From positions 93,316 through 157,315 of the forward strand of contig AZLU01000040.1 in the NCBI GenBank assembly GCA_002224055.1: a DNA stretch of 64,000 nucleotides, in the 5' to 3' direction. A model generated the notes under the pieces. It ran no database searches. It was not told the DNA's origin and saw only the letters and a list, made by a program, of their open reading frames with translations. This document shows positions 48,071 to 59,805 of the stretch, one piece after another; position 1 is the first letter of the stretch, and every line of letters begins with the position of its first letter. The position numbers and the translations under genes are program-made. Source of the DNA: Pezizomycotina sp. ARF18 (Eukaryota > Ascomycota).

Positions 48071-51000
48071 TTTCTAAAACTGGTCCCCTTCGTAATACAG
48101 CTTAAGCTGAAAAGGTTTGAAAAGCCGTTTTAGTGGAACTATGGTGTCTTTTTTCCTTTCATCAACAAAAGTATCATATTATTTAGTTTTGCCCTCAGTC
48201 GCGCCTTACTCTTCCGTTTTTCCCCTTCTTTTTTCCTAGATTTTTTTCGGATAGCTAGACTCTTCATCAAGCTTTCTATCCTCTATCATACCTAGATGGA
48301 CTTCTGGGTATTTCCTAAGATTAAGAGGATCGGAGTTGTTTTATAACGTCGTGGATTTTCATGAGATGAATGCTATGAAAATAAGAATAATATCTCATTT
48401 TGACTTATTAGTTCTCATATGCTTGAGAGGCGGAGACAGCGGCCTCCGTTCTTCCCTCTTTTGTGCTCGTAGACCGCTGTAGACCGCCGACTCGATGTCT
48501 CGGAAGGCGAGATGCGACCGGTGGAAATTAGCTCTCGTTTAGAGAAAATACCGTGTCACTGATGCAGAGCGTATGCTCCGATTCTATAACCACCATGATG
48601 AATTTAAAAAAAACAGTCAAAGACTGAGCATCAGGAGACTGCTATTCACACCCGTAGCCAAAGAACAGCGTGCAATATGAAAATTTCCCAAGTAAATAGT
48701 CTCTTAGATCTCCGCAATTGCTATGGCTGCAGACTTCTGATGAAAATTACTGAGGCAAAAATATACTATACTAGGTAAATATCGAGCGTCTCGCTTGCTT
48801 ACCTCTGTGAACATGCCTTCAGCATTTTACGAATAAACTCTCCAGTGTCTCCGGTTCGGTTCTCGGAAGAGTTCTGTTACGCGCCTGGACCTTAAGTTAA
48901 CGCTCCATGCCATCATTAACGAATCAATATAGTAAATTACCAAGACGATAGTCTCTGGTCTCGCAAGTATTTCAGACAAACAAAGGCAGGCAGCACGCTC
49001 AGAGGCAATCAAGCTAGAGGACCCTGTACCATCTCCAACTTTTGCCCCGCTGAAGCAACTCAGCTATCGCGATGTTATATCACGGAAAGAACAAAACATG
49101 TAATAAAAACTCATGAAAGAGACCTGGTATCAGAACGCTTACTGTGGATTCCCTATACTTGTTATCGGTGCACCACAATCATTCTTTAGCCGGTATGTTG
49201 CGGATGGGAGTTGAAGCCCTAAAGGACATCGTCCATCCTTTCTATCTACCCGCGCCTCCCTATTCCCTATCTCGCCTACACCACCTACCTGGTTTGCCAT
49301 GAGAAATGCATGTTCGTGATGTTCGGGAAATATCCCAGAGGCAAAGAAAATCCGAATATTCCTGAGAGAACCAAAGGTGAAGGGTAAAGCGTGGAAGCGA
49401 GATAATTTTGCTTCTTTTTGTTAGAAATCGCCGAAGACAAATTTCGCGAAAACTTCTTTTCAGAAACAAAAAGCGCCATATTGGCAACTAATTTGGAAAT
49501 AGCTGATTTATTAAATACGGGCATACATTAAAGTTTATTTTCGAGCTTGCCTGCTAGTAAACAGGCTTTTAATCTTTCACATTAGTTCCATAGTGTGGTA
49601 TGATTGCTATCTAGTGTGCAACCGCCAATCAGTACAATGTTTTTCCTATGGGTAACACGCAATGGCCTGCTGTTAACTCGTTTGATCCGGAGCTTAGGGG
49701 TCGTTTTCTAACGATAGCTGGGTATTATACTGCTCATAATTACGAGCGAGGTTATTAGCCAGCCCTGGATAATATCGATGTTAGTGCTGGGTATAGGGAT
49801 ATTTCTAATGATATATTCGGCGATTTGAAGAGATCGCCGGGCTGAGATCTATTTTGCCCCCGACCCTGAGATTGCGAGTGTTTGAGGCTCTTCTCTGTAT
49901 ATTCGCCGAACCCTTCTTTAGGAATTCTTGGTATAAGGCGACAAGGAGGCAAAAACCGTGCAGCGTGATTGGCTATACTCTTTGCCACACGTTTTCCTCT
50001 CCTTTCTTTTTTCTCTTGGATCGCCGAACGGTAGCGTTGCGTCTTTGCACGCAGCCTGTGACCTCGGCGTCCCTTGCGATGATGTGGGGGCGTTTTCCTT
50101 CGTAATTTCGGTATCCTCTCGCGCTTTTCTAGCCGTAAAGGCATGCAAAGTCCTAACATTTGCGAGCCAGGCAGCCCACAACAGCACCCTGCCGAGTATT
50201 GGCCCTAGTCCAGAAGTAGTCTAGCGTTATGTTTCAAGTGAATAATATATATTGTTTGAACTTGAACATTCAACATCATGATAATATATATCGATATCTT
50301 TCGGTCTTAGAACCGTCGGACAGGCGCCTAGGCTATTATTCAACAATATTTTGGCAATACAGCTCGTAGGGACCCGCTATTTGTTGAGATCTTCGCTCAT
50401 AGATATAAGAAGCCAATAGTTGCTACGAAGGATTTCGCGTAACTCTGATTGTTATATAGTGTTGTAGTGATTGTTCCGAACACGTAGTTTAGACTACCAA
50501 TATATCTTTCATAATCGCTGGCATATAGCCCCTGATAAAAAGGAGGTTAACCAACTAGCCCGAGAGATCCAGTCTTATGTAAATACGACCATCACTCTCA
50601 GAGCCAATCACGGTGACGAAAACTTTGAACATTCGTTGTATGCGTTTCAGTGTGGTAAGCCATCGACGATATATTACCCTTAAAGAAACTTATTTACCCT
50701 CCGCCTGAGAATGAATGAGCTTATAGCGCTGTTTTTTTTTTTTTTTTTTTTAAGATATTTCCATGTCTGTTTGAGTATTCTCTACGTTCCACCGTTTGGT
50801 GGCTTTGTTTCAACTGCATGGTGACCAAATTCCAAGAGGACTGAGCGTGGAGCTCGTAAAGGACGTATTTCTGAACCATATTGAGAGCAAACTTTGACAT
50901 AATTGGAAGCGAAGTGAGCAGGAGCTTTGACTGAGAACATAGAGAGGGTGCATTGTCCACAGCGTCTTCAACCAGGAAATAGGTCTGATAAGAAAAGCGC

Positions 51001-54000
51001 AATAGATTATGGTGGATGATATACCGGTAGGAATACTGATATTGATGAGCGATGTTTCATTACTAATCACATCTGATTGGCAACTTAATACATCATGAAC
51101 GCCCTCGTTGATAATATACCCGGCTTATTTGTCGATAATACCCCTTTAACCTCGCTTACAATGCCCTTCTTTATAGGGCACTGGAAATCTGGTTTCGTCA
51201 AGGTGGGAGGATCCTTGTCCAGGCCTATTATTTTGCTGGTACACTTTTTGATATTTTGTAATTAAAATATATTAATGTTGTATTTCTCTGGGCGGACAAG
51301 TACATACGAGCCTAGTCCAAGGCGTAATACGAGTTTAATTTCGCATTGTTATTTCTTCTACTATTATGTAAAGATAGATAATGCAATGTTGATTCTAGGA
51401 CACGATGGGGAGTGGGCCATTTCTTGTCCCTTCTACCGATATAGCGAACTTGAATGCGTTGAGAAACGGTATGACGAAAACTTGCTTCTCAGTTTTGGTG
51501 GCTATTGTTTGCCGTTTTCGTTTCATTTTACTTCTTACGCCATATACCCTCGGTGTGGTTGTAGCATTGTAGATAGTGGAGTTGAAGGGCTTGGGCAGTC
51601 AAAGAAAGAAAGGACTATAAAAGACCTCAAATTGCTTTGATCTTTCCATCAAAGCATATGTCTGCTCTGGAGAAGCGGGCTTGATTTACCTGCCACAGCT
51701 GCACTTTAATTCCGAAATTACCTTCATACATTTTATATTGATCCTGCCTGCTAGTGTGTTAATAAGCTTGCCGGTTCGCTCGCCTCGGGTTGTTATTGGT
51801 CCAAGCGGAGAGCGAGACGCGAGACTACTCGGGCACATGCTTATGGTTTATCCGTTCCATGAACTTAGTGCAGATCCTAGGATTTTCCCTGTTTCGAGAC
51901 ATAGACACTAAACACTCCACCGGACTTGGTCTTGGCGATGCCTCCAGTGGGGCTTACTCATCCTTGCCATAATTCGTCGGATGGAACACGATCAAGAGGG
52001 TACAAAGATAAACCCGCGAACGGAGTGGAAAAAATGATCATAAAATAAAATGTGGGGAATGATAAGGGTGGGATATTTTCTCTATATCAAAGCCATGACT
52101 CTGAGTGGAGGCGATGAGACTTATATTGTAGATTAAAACATGAATTTTAAACGTTCTCTATGCGATGGAGTATCTTCATACAAGCAGGCACCACTAAGAA
52201 ACCTGGGGAAATGGATTAAATTCAATGAAAGTAGTAATATACGTATTCTTTTTAATAAACTGATAAACCAGCGCAAACAAAAAGGGTAAGGTTTCGCGCT
52301 GGCCCTTTCTGGTGAAACCAAAATCCTAAAACATGAAGTGTTATAGCCCCAGCCCCTGCACCTGTAAGCTGCGTTTATCGAGGCTTGCGCATACCATCAG
52401 GATGACTGCTTGTAAAATGCTATACCCAGATTTCTAGGAATATATGCCTAGTGATAGGAGTCCTTTAGAATGTAGGGGAAGGGCATGGAATCCTTGGTTG
52501 CTGGGCAAAAGTCCCTTGACGCTTGGAGCAAGGTCGATGCCATCTTTTCTTCGCTTTCTGAAAGGACCATAGTCGCCGTTTAGCAGAAACCACTAGGCCA
52601 GAGATGTCTGATCAGGAGGCAAGCTATCCTATGAGAAAAAATCTAGAGGCCCATGTATCTCTAAAAGATATAGAATGGGGAAACTTTAAAGGTGAAGTGC
52701 GACGCCCCGATTGGACAACCATAGACCACAGCCTCAAATGTATCAACTACTAGATCGAGATTTGGCTTACTGGATCCTCCCGTTCACCGATCCCAGCTGC
52801 TGCCTAGAACACGAGACCTGCGATGCCAGAATACTGAAGCGTTCGTATGAATGTAGCCAGGTTCTAGGGCTAGACTTGACAAAATTCCTCAGGGAGCAAT
52901 GAACGTGGCCGTACTCGTGCATGAGAACATAGAAGCTGCCCTTCAGCCTTGTGGCCCTTTGCACATATGTATATATAGAAGAGGAGTGGCTCATAGAAGC
53001 TCACTAGGAGCTGTTGGAAGAATGGAAATAACTTATATAGAGGCCAGTGTCATTATTGACGAATCCAGAAAGATTATATTCCTAACGGCTTTCCACGAAA
53101 ATGTGCAGTGGATGCATCCATTCTTCGGAAACGAATGTAATCAACGACGTTTATCTTAGAACTTTCTAAGCAGAATCTTGATTCGGGTCCAAATCTATTA
53201 TATAATAGGTCGCATGGTTTTACCATTTCCGAATGCTTTCGTTTACATGGCCAAGATGCTTGCTACATTCGATGGATACACGATGGTCAAAGAGAGTGAT
53301 TTAACAGGACTGCTCGAAATCTTCTAGGATGTGTAATCGGGCATATCAGGAATTATTAGACGATAACGCATTAAAACGAAGTAGAAAGGGACATGGGAGG
53401 TAGAGGCTTTAACTATCCGTGGCTTCAACACTAAACGAGATCCACAACTACGCAACCGATCATCTCGGGTGGGAACAGAGTGTGAGCATTAGGAGCTAAA
53501 TAGCGGGAGAAGACTGTCCAGCTTGATTGGTAGCACTTTCTGGTTAAACGGTTCTACCTGATGTAGACCTCGAATGGTGCTTCGAGACGATGTTGGCTCA
53601 CCGAAACTTAAAGGACGACGGGCATTCAAATATATGGGTGGATTCTTGGTACGGCATTTCGAGGAAGCCTTGATACACTTGGAGCGACAAAATAAGGATC
53701 GAACATATTTTGATGGACTCAAGACGAGAAAACGTAGTTTAACTGCTGAAAAAAACAAGCGGAGGTTGCGAAGGGAACCGGATTTCTATCATAAATTTTC
53801 GAAACCTCGAAGTATTTGTGCATTCAGACGTTTAGACGGAGTATCGGGAAGAGTCAGTCATTCGAAGACAGGCGGGGACGGAAGCTATGTACAGGACATG
53901 GCGCAGTTTAGGGAACGAAGTCACCAGAGGGCTACCAATCCAAGAGGATTATAAACTGCCTTGAATGGCATAATCTCCAGTTTTGCCCTGCGATTTTCTC

Positions 54001-54586
54001 GATTAGACCCGAATTTCTTTCTCTTTGGTCAGAATAAGCTAGATCTGAGCTTCTACTACTGTTTGTGTAGCTAATGAAGACTAAATTGCATCCCGAGAGA
54101 ACCCAGCGGTTTCTCATAGGCTAGTTATCCAAGCTCACCCCAATCTTCGATATCTGTCTAACAAGGGTACTCACCGCTATATTATAAATACCCTTAGAGT
54201 TACAAATCTTACTACTGAGTTATAATGAAGGCGGTATTCCAGTAAATCCCGCTCTGGAAGAACTCCGTACCTGCCCTCAACGCTGGGATCGTACGGATTA
54301 TAACCAGTTCATTTCAACCTTCCATCACTATCATCGTCAATATGCTATTCCACGCATTCACTCTCTGGTTACTATCGTAACTATTCGACGGACAAAACGG
54401 ATTACTTTGATTGGGAGATCTGGAGAAATCAATATTTGCGGGTTTCCATCGAAAGTCATGACCAGCACACCGTCTTCCCGAGCGATCGCATCACGATAGC
54501 CAATTTTCTCCAGAAAATTCCACCGATGGCAACAGAGCGCTCCCCATCATCACAGCGCGGTCACGATGATGAGGCCTCGTAACTCC
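48071..54586. other. Intergenic block, no supported gene
   Basis: About 6.5 kb. A patch at 49620-50220 is slightly GC-richer; one plus frame gives NTQWPAVNSFDPELRGRFL then IAGYYTAHNYERG, and 49755-50159 minus is 134 codons, but no domain is recognised. The frames at 51275-51640 (121 codons) and 53574-53954 (126 codons) are also unassigned. A poly-T run of about 22 lies at 50731. A stretch at 54238-54580 just beyond the transporter remnant stays open for a while but matches nothing I know. Confidence 0.42.
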
Positions 54587-55969
54587 TTAGTCATAAACGG
54601 ACTTTAAAATCGAACCACCTTTTATCGCCAAGAGTCCGGACGATAACGGCCCCGTGGCAATGTTCCCGACGCCTCTTCCAAAAGAACAATCATACATGCC
54701 AGCTATGGCATCGTCTTCCTCACTATTATCCCAGCCTTTTCCGTCTCTTTCGCACTCGTCGCGCACAACGGCAGTACAGAACCGGCTCCAGAGTACGCTC
54801 CAACCACCGCTGCAACACTCGAAAACTATGGCGAATGCTAAAAGCGACCCGTAGCCCCTGCTAACACCCCACATCGCCAGTACCGAGTCGCCGCTACCAG
54901 CGAGGTGAGGATTATTGGTAAAGTGAGACCCATGTGGTCGGACATGTAGCCTGCTAGGAGACACCCGATCACTAGCGCGCCATTAAGGACGGCAACAAGA
55001 GAGCTGGAGCGAACAGGGGATAGAGAAGGCTGTGTCCGAAAGTGGCAGGAAGAGAGGGGCACGAAGTTGCCGAGCGCTTGCATGACGTTAGCGATGGCGA
55101 GGAGGACATACATCAGCGATTTCAGCATTCGAATTTGCACTGAGAAGCAAGAATCGCCCCTAATACGAATGGCAGGCTTGAATTGGCGGCCGCGGATGAA
55201 TGGAATGCAACAACCAGCTAGAATGAACTACGAGGTTTATCATGGAAAGTGCATTAGGTGTTGCATATTTAACAATTATGGGGTGACGGCGGCTAAGCCA
55301 CAAGATATCAGTCAAAATATTTGGAAGGCTGATCGTCTTACTGCAATGATAGCCCAAACCCTGAGCGCGGTATGGTAACTAAACCTCTCGAGCAGCCAGT
55401 TGCACAACATAGGCCCTATAATTCCGGCCACACAGGTGCCACAGTACCTGAAGCAATACCGTAGGCATTACATCAGTTCTTTGACCTGCTTTGGCTAGAG
55501 CTAAGTCTTGAATGCCGGGATATCTGATTATGAACTAGAGCCAGTCGAAATCCAATTTTTTAGACTTATCAAGGGTAGAGATAATTTAAGTAAGAGAGAG
55601 GCTACTTACACCGTGAATCCATCGCCAGAGAACCCATGGTTGAAGTAATACTCCTGGAAGACGCCGTATGACATAGGAAACCCAGACAAGCCCTTCTATT
55701 ATAAAATGGCTATGAGAAACTCCAAGCTTTCCAGCCACCGTCCGTACGAGGAAACTTAAGTGAAACTATAGCTTCTTGGTCCGATTCAATGTCGACTTCG
55801 AGTTTACCAGCGGTATCGTTTGTTTCTGTGGCTACGGTTATGACCGTAATAGACCCACGCTTGCCTTATCCTCTACGGCTTGTGAGATCGATATTCGGAA
55901 TTTTGATGTGGACATATCGCCATCTCTAAAGTCCTCAGATGGCCTTTTGGCTGAGTTATCTGAACTCAT
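54587..55969 (-). pseudogene. MCT-type major facilitator transporter with an internal deletion
   Basis: Resembles fungal monocarboxylate-transporter-like MFS proteins of the plasma membrane. The ATG at 55969 starts a hydrophilic leader (MSSDNSAKRPSEDFRDGDMS), then the family signature TDGGWKAWSF, the first membrane span and FPMSYGVFQEYYFNHG, ending at a GTAAGT donor near 55612. About 150 bases later the sequence resumes at the TM5-6 region (SGTVAP, GIIGPMLCNWLLERFSYHTA, LRVWAII). A second half follows: MYVLLAIANVMQALGNFVPL, VAVLNGALVIGCLLAGYMSD, SVLAMWGVSRGYGSLLAFAI and GRGVGNIATGPLSSGLLAIK. The stop is at 54587. Normal family members have roughly 100 more residues (TM2 to TM4/5) between the two halves, and there is too little DNA here to hold them. 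Several single-base shifts also occur. A non-functional remnant is the best reading; the last spans are also short. Confidence 0.8.
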
Positions 55970-57615
55970 ATTTAGGAGAATTTGCGATGATAAAAATCAC
56001 AGAATGAACTTCCTTGTGTAAAGCCTAGGGAAAAAAAATAATTAACGTACACTATTATATTAACGTTAGCAAGCGTCGAGTATGTATATGAGCTCAAGTC
56101 GTTCTCATTTTCGTCCGTGGACGTATTTTGCTGCTACCTGATATATATATTACACTACTAGCTCTGACTCCTTTGGGTCTATTTTTGGGTTTGAACAAAG
56201 CTCCTGTAGAGGATAAAGTAACTACAAATTCCACAGACGATGTTTTTACTGGTAAGTCTAGTCCCGATCTCGTCATATGCCGTAACTACAATCTGAAATT
56301 CATCGCGATTTGCCGATTGAGTTTCTGCTCACTCTGCGGGGAAGCTAAAGTGGAGAAGGCCATCTCATCCTTCAAACATATAACTCCTCAACCCTTTCTA
56401 GATGACCAAGGGGAAGACATCCCTGGATTTTACGGATTTTGCTTAAACTGGAAGGTCATGAAACTCGATATTATATATATGCATGTTCAATGCCCCTGTG
56501 GTGCTATTTCTAGGTTCTGATTCAAAGAAATGACGTTCGTGGTAGAAAAAAAAAAAAAAGAAAAAGAAAATCTGCGTGATTTATATAAAGAAGATGGGCA
56601 CCAGCAAGCCATGGAAGGGTATAGGGTAAATAGAACGGTGTTAACTGGGAATATCCCAAAGGTATTATTTACGATTGCTAATAGTTTTGCATATACCGAG
56701 ATCTCAACTCACGGGACCTTCAGGTACGTTTTCGTGCATATGCAAAGGTTACGACGCAATAACCCCGCCGCGAGAGGGACGATAGGTCTGCGGAGTCCGC
56801 TATTAACGCTCAAGTGATCAAGCAAGCGATCATGAGGTGTTTTCATATTCGCGCGTATACCCGTTTCTGGTTACCACGAAATGTAGTTCACATGCCCTCC
56901 AAGCAAAGTTGTAAAGAATAGCCTATATAACCGGATTGAAATACCCATCCCAATTCCAAGTTGACATCGCTAAAGAAAAGGGACCACTTCCTTTGCGTTA
57001 ATGCATTGCGTATACATAGATATAATAAATGATTTTTTGATCTCAATTAGAATCATAAATATAGACAAACATTCTTTAGAGATGAAGAAACTGGGGTATT
57101 TGGCTCTTCAAGGAATATAAATCCGATGGTCTTTCGAACGGCTACGGGAATCAAGTCAAATGCACGGAGCTATGATTAATGAGCTTCATGGAGATTTCTC
57201 TGGAAACGATCCCTGAAAACAGTTTATGGAAGAGTGCTGGATAGGTGCCAGCCCTATTAGCCGGGCCATGCCCCTCGTGGACGGGTCAGGTCAAAACCTA
57301 ATATCCTGGGTCATATAACTGAACTCCTAGAATAAAGTGACTTCGCAGAAGGGAGATAGAGTTAAAGCAGGTCTCTTTGGCAGTAATTCGCTCCGAGAAA
57401 TTCGAGGTCCGACTAAATCCTCTAGTATTCGAATGAACTCTGTACAGCATTATATTAATTCTTTATAGAATATATGATAATTGAAATGATCGTGCGCATG
57501 AATTGAGAAGTATTTTTTCTATTTAGAACCGTTGAACGCTATTTGAAGAAGACGTCAAAGCTAATCTACCTACAAGAATAATTTATGAACTTCTAATCTA
57601 TCGATAACTCCTTTC
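55970..57615. other. Intergenic block, no supported gene
   Basis: The frame at 56128-56520 plus (130 codons) opens with a hydrophobic segment (LLALTPLGLFLGL) and has several Cys, so a small secreted protein was considered, but no splice, codon or similarity evidence supports it. GGGTCATATAACTGAAC at 57310-57326 shares about 12 bases with the nested insertion in copy 2 (GGGTCATATAGCTG); this is too short to call an element. Confidence 0.42.
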
Positions 57616-59805
57616 CTACATGAGCATCATAATTCCACCAATCGCTGCCATCGCTGCCACAACATTACATAAGGGCGCACTTGTTCCCGCGCGGTGCTCT
57701 TCTTGGCCGAGCCTGTATGTTCTTCCCTTGCTCTTTGTCGCTCTGCTGCTTGAGCGCGGTTTGCATGTCTTTCGGCAACCGACATAACCCTCCTGATCAT
57801 TTACGACAATAGTCGTCGCGTTCAAGCCCGGCGGCAGCGTCTTGTCATGACTCTCAAAGTACTGCGTCAGGCCAGCGAGATTGATACTCGGCTTGATGCT
57901 CAATAAGTCCGTGAGGATACCGTGATCATCCGCGGCGAGGCATTTCGTCTCGAACAGAGGCTTGGTGAAGTTGAAAATAGGTGGTGGCTGGAGGGCACCC
58001 TTCGGTATCGATTGCCGACTGGAGAATACTTCTATGTTCGACTGGACGTTGAGAGATATGTCGCTCGTGCCGTCGATTGTGATACTGTCGTAGAGTTCAA
58101 AGTCGGTGTCCTTCGGTTCCGTACAATTGACAGTCACGTTGGGAAGCGGTGATAATGTTACGGAGAGTTTCGGGAGATTAAGCTCCAGCCCCGCGCTGAC
58201 ACCGAGACTATTCGGGCCGATGGTGAGCGTGAGCTCGACGTAAGGTTTCAAGGCGGCGGAAAAGGTGACGCTGGGTTGACCGCGTGGAGCGTGAAGGGTC
58301 TGTGTGAGACGGAGGTGTCGGACCTGCATATTTCCGAGTATTAGCATGGGATGTAAGATTTAAGGCGATTGCAGAGTTAAATTATTCTCTTACCATCCCG
58401 TGAAGGAGCTTGAGCTGATATCAAGGAGGTCCACCTTTGCAGTCGCATTTGTAGGTACTTGAAATTCGATACCGCTAGAAAATTCAAGCTTCCCGTAAAA
58501 CTTGCCGTCATTCCAAGCGCCACTCCCGCAACGGGGCCAACGACGACGATACCTGGAATGATAAACGGCTGAGTGGTATCTTCGGCGCAAGGTCCATGAT
58601 TTATTCAAGGAGAAGCCTTTTTCTAAAACGATCTCCATCCGAGTCTCGCATCGAATTTGTCAATAGTGCTGAGGCAGAGGCGTTCTCGAAGCGGATCAGG
58701 TGCTTCAGATCGTCTACGACATTGTCTCCGAGCTCTTCTATTGATTCCGTGATATCTTTAGCAGTGCCCTTAACTCTATCCCAGAACGAACCACCGGTGC
58801 TGAAGTCATCGGAGAAGTCCTCCTCTATCTGCTTAGCGAGACCCTGAAAGCTGTTATTAAAACAACTCCAAAGCGCCCACCGACACTAATAGAGGCATTA
58901 AAGAGACAGTCGAGACAGGTGAGCTGGAAGTTGGAGAGCTGTGGGATGCTATAACGATATGCAAAATTAGACCAGAATATCTTTCGGAAGTTGTTTTATT
59001 TCTTTGGGATACGTACCTAGCGGAAGCACTCGTGTTTGTTTCGGGGATCTCTGCCGTTGGCGGATACAGCTGGGTCCTGGCACCATAGTCTTTCGCAAAC
59101 TTCAATGTCTCATTCTTTGGGTCCTCAACGAATGTGACATTGAAGTGGGAACCCTTGATGTCTCTCTTCCGAACGCGTAGATTTGCGTCGTTTGAGTATT
59201 TATCCACTGCGACATGGCCATAGTGGACTTCCATCGAGTGGCCAACTTGGGTCCACGGTAGCTCCTCTGCTCGAGTGTTGCGGCCATACATTCGTGGTCA
59301 AAGTTGACATTAGGAATATGGTACGGTGTCCGCTGATGGTCGCTACCGCAGCCATCATGGGATGTTATCAAAATGAACCCGTCGTCCCACTCGGCTTCGG
59401 CAGCTTTTAATGAGTGTGGATTGATGAATTTGATTACAATAGCAGATGAGTTGCACGACACGGATTGTGTAAGATGATCGATATCTTCTAATGCTAGAAT
59501 ACCCTTGTCGGGCTTCGAGTTAAACTTCACAGATGTTACAACTCGTTGCTCCTCATCCCATGCTGTACGTGATTTATGTTAGCTTTATGACTCTAACGAT
59601 CATGTTTATTGCAATTGTTGGTACGAGAATAACTTACGATGCGAATATAAAAGTTCTGTCTGCGTTTGTAAGCGGAGATGCGAGCATAGTCTATTGATCT
59701 GCCGCTTAGAGTAGGTAGGGATCTCTTGACGGGGAGTAGATGGTCGACAGCTCCGCAGACTCCCGTAAGGACGGATAAAGGTAGAAGGTAAAGAACGGAA
59801 AACAT
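57616..59805 (-). CDS. GPI-anchored secreted protein resembling fungal DUF7029/DUF7223
   Basis: The ATG at 59805 opens a clear signal peptide (MFSVLYLLPLSVLTGVCGA). An intron at about 59636-59560 (GTAAGT...GTACAG) leads to an exon with SVKFNSKPDKGILALEDIDH, VIKFINPHSLKAAEAEWDDG, FILITSHDGCG and VNFDHECMAATLEQ, like the N-terminal domain of these proteins. A one-base shift near 59270 is followed by SMEVHYGHVAVDKYSND and FNVTFVEDPKNETLKFAKDY, and a second intron donor (GTACGT) near 59020. Later pieces include FSDDFSTGGSFWDRVKGTAK, PFIIPGIVVVGPVAGVALG and GKLEFSSGIEFQVPTNATAK. The clean last frame, 57616-58347 (243 codons), holds a beta-rich domain (PYVELTLTIGPNSLGVSAGL) and ends in a hydrophobic GPI-attachment tail (VVAAMAAIGGIMMLM). 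It is likely an N-glycosylated wall or surface protein, with many Asn-x-Thr sites. The catalytic role, if any, is unknown. Confidence 0.78.

Noticed and set aside
49620-50220. Possible transposon-derived coding patch
   Set aside because: Open pieces on both strands but no transposase, capsid, reverse transcriptase or other motif recognised, and no terminal repeats seen.
56128-56520. 130-codon plus frame with hydrophobic start and several Cys, effector-like
   Set aside because: No clear signal-peptide cleavage pattern, no coding-like composition and AT-rich surroundings; chance is enough.
57240-57330. Possible relic sharing GGGTCATATA(A/G)CTG with the insertion nested in copy 2
   Set aside because: The shared string is only about 14 bases with one mismatch and no matching inverted end was found.
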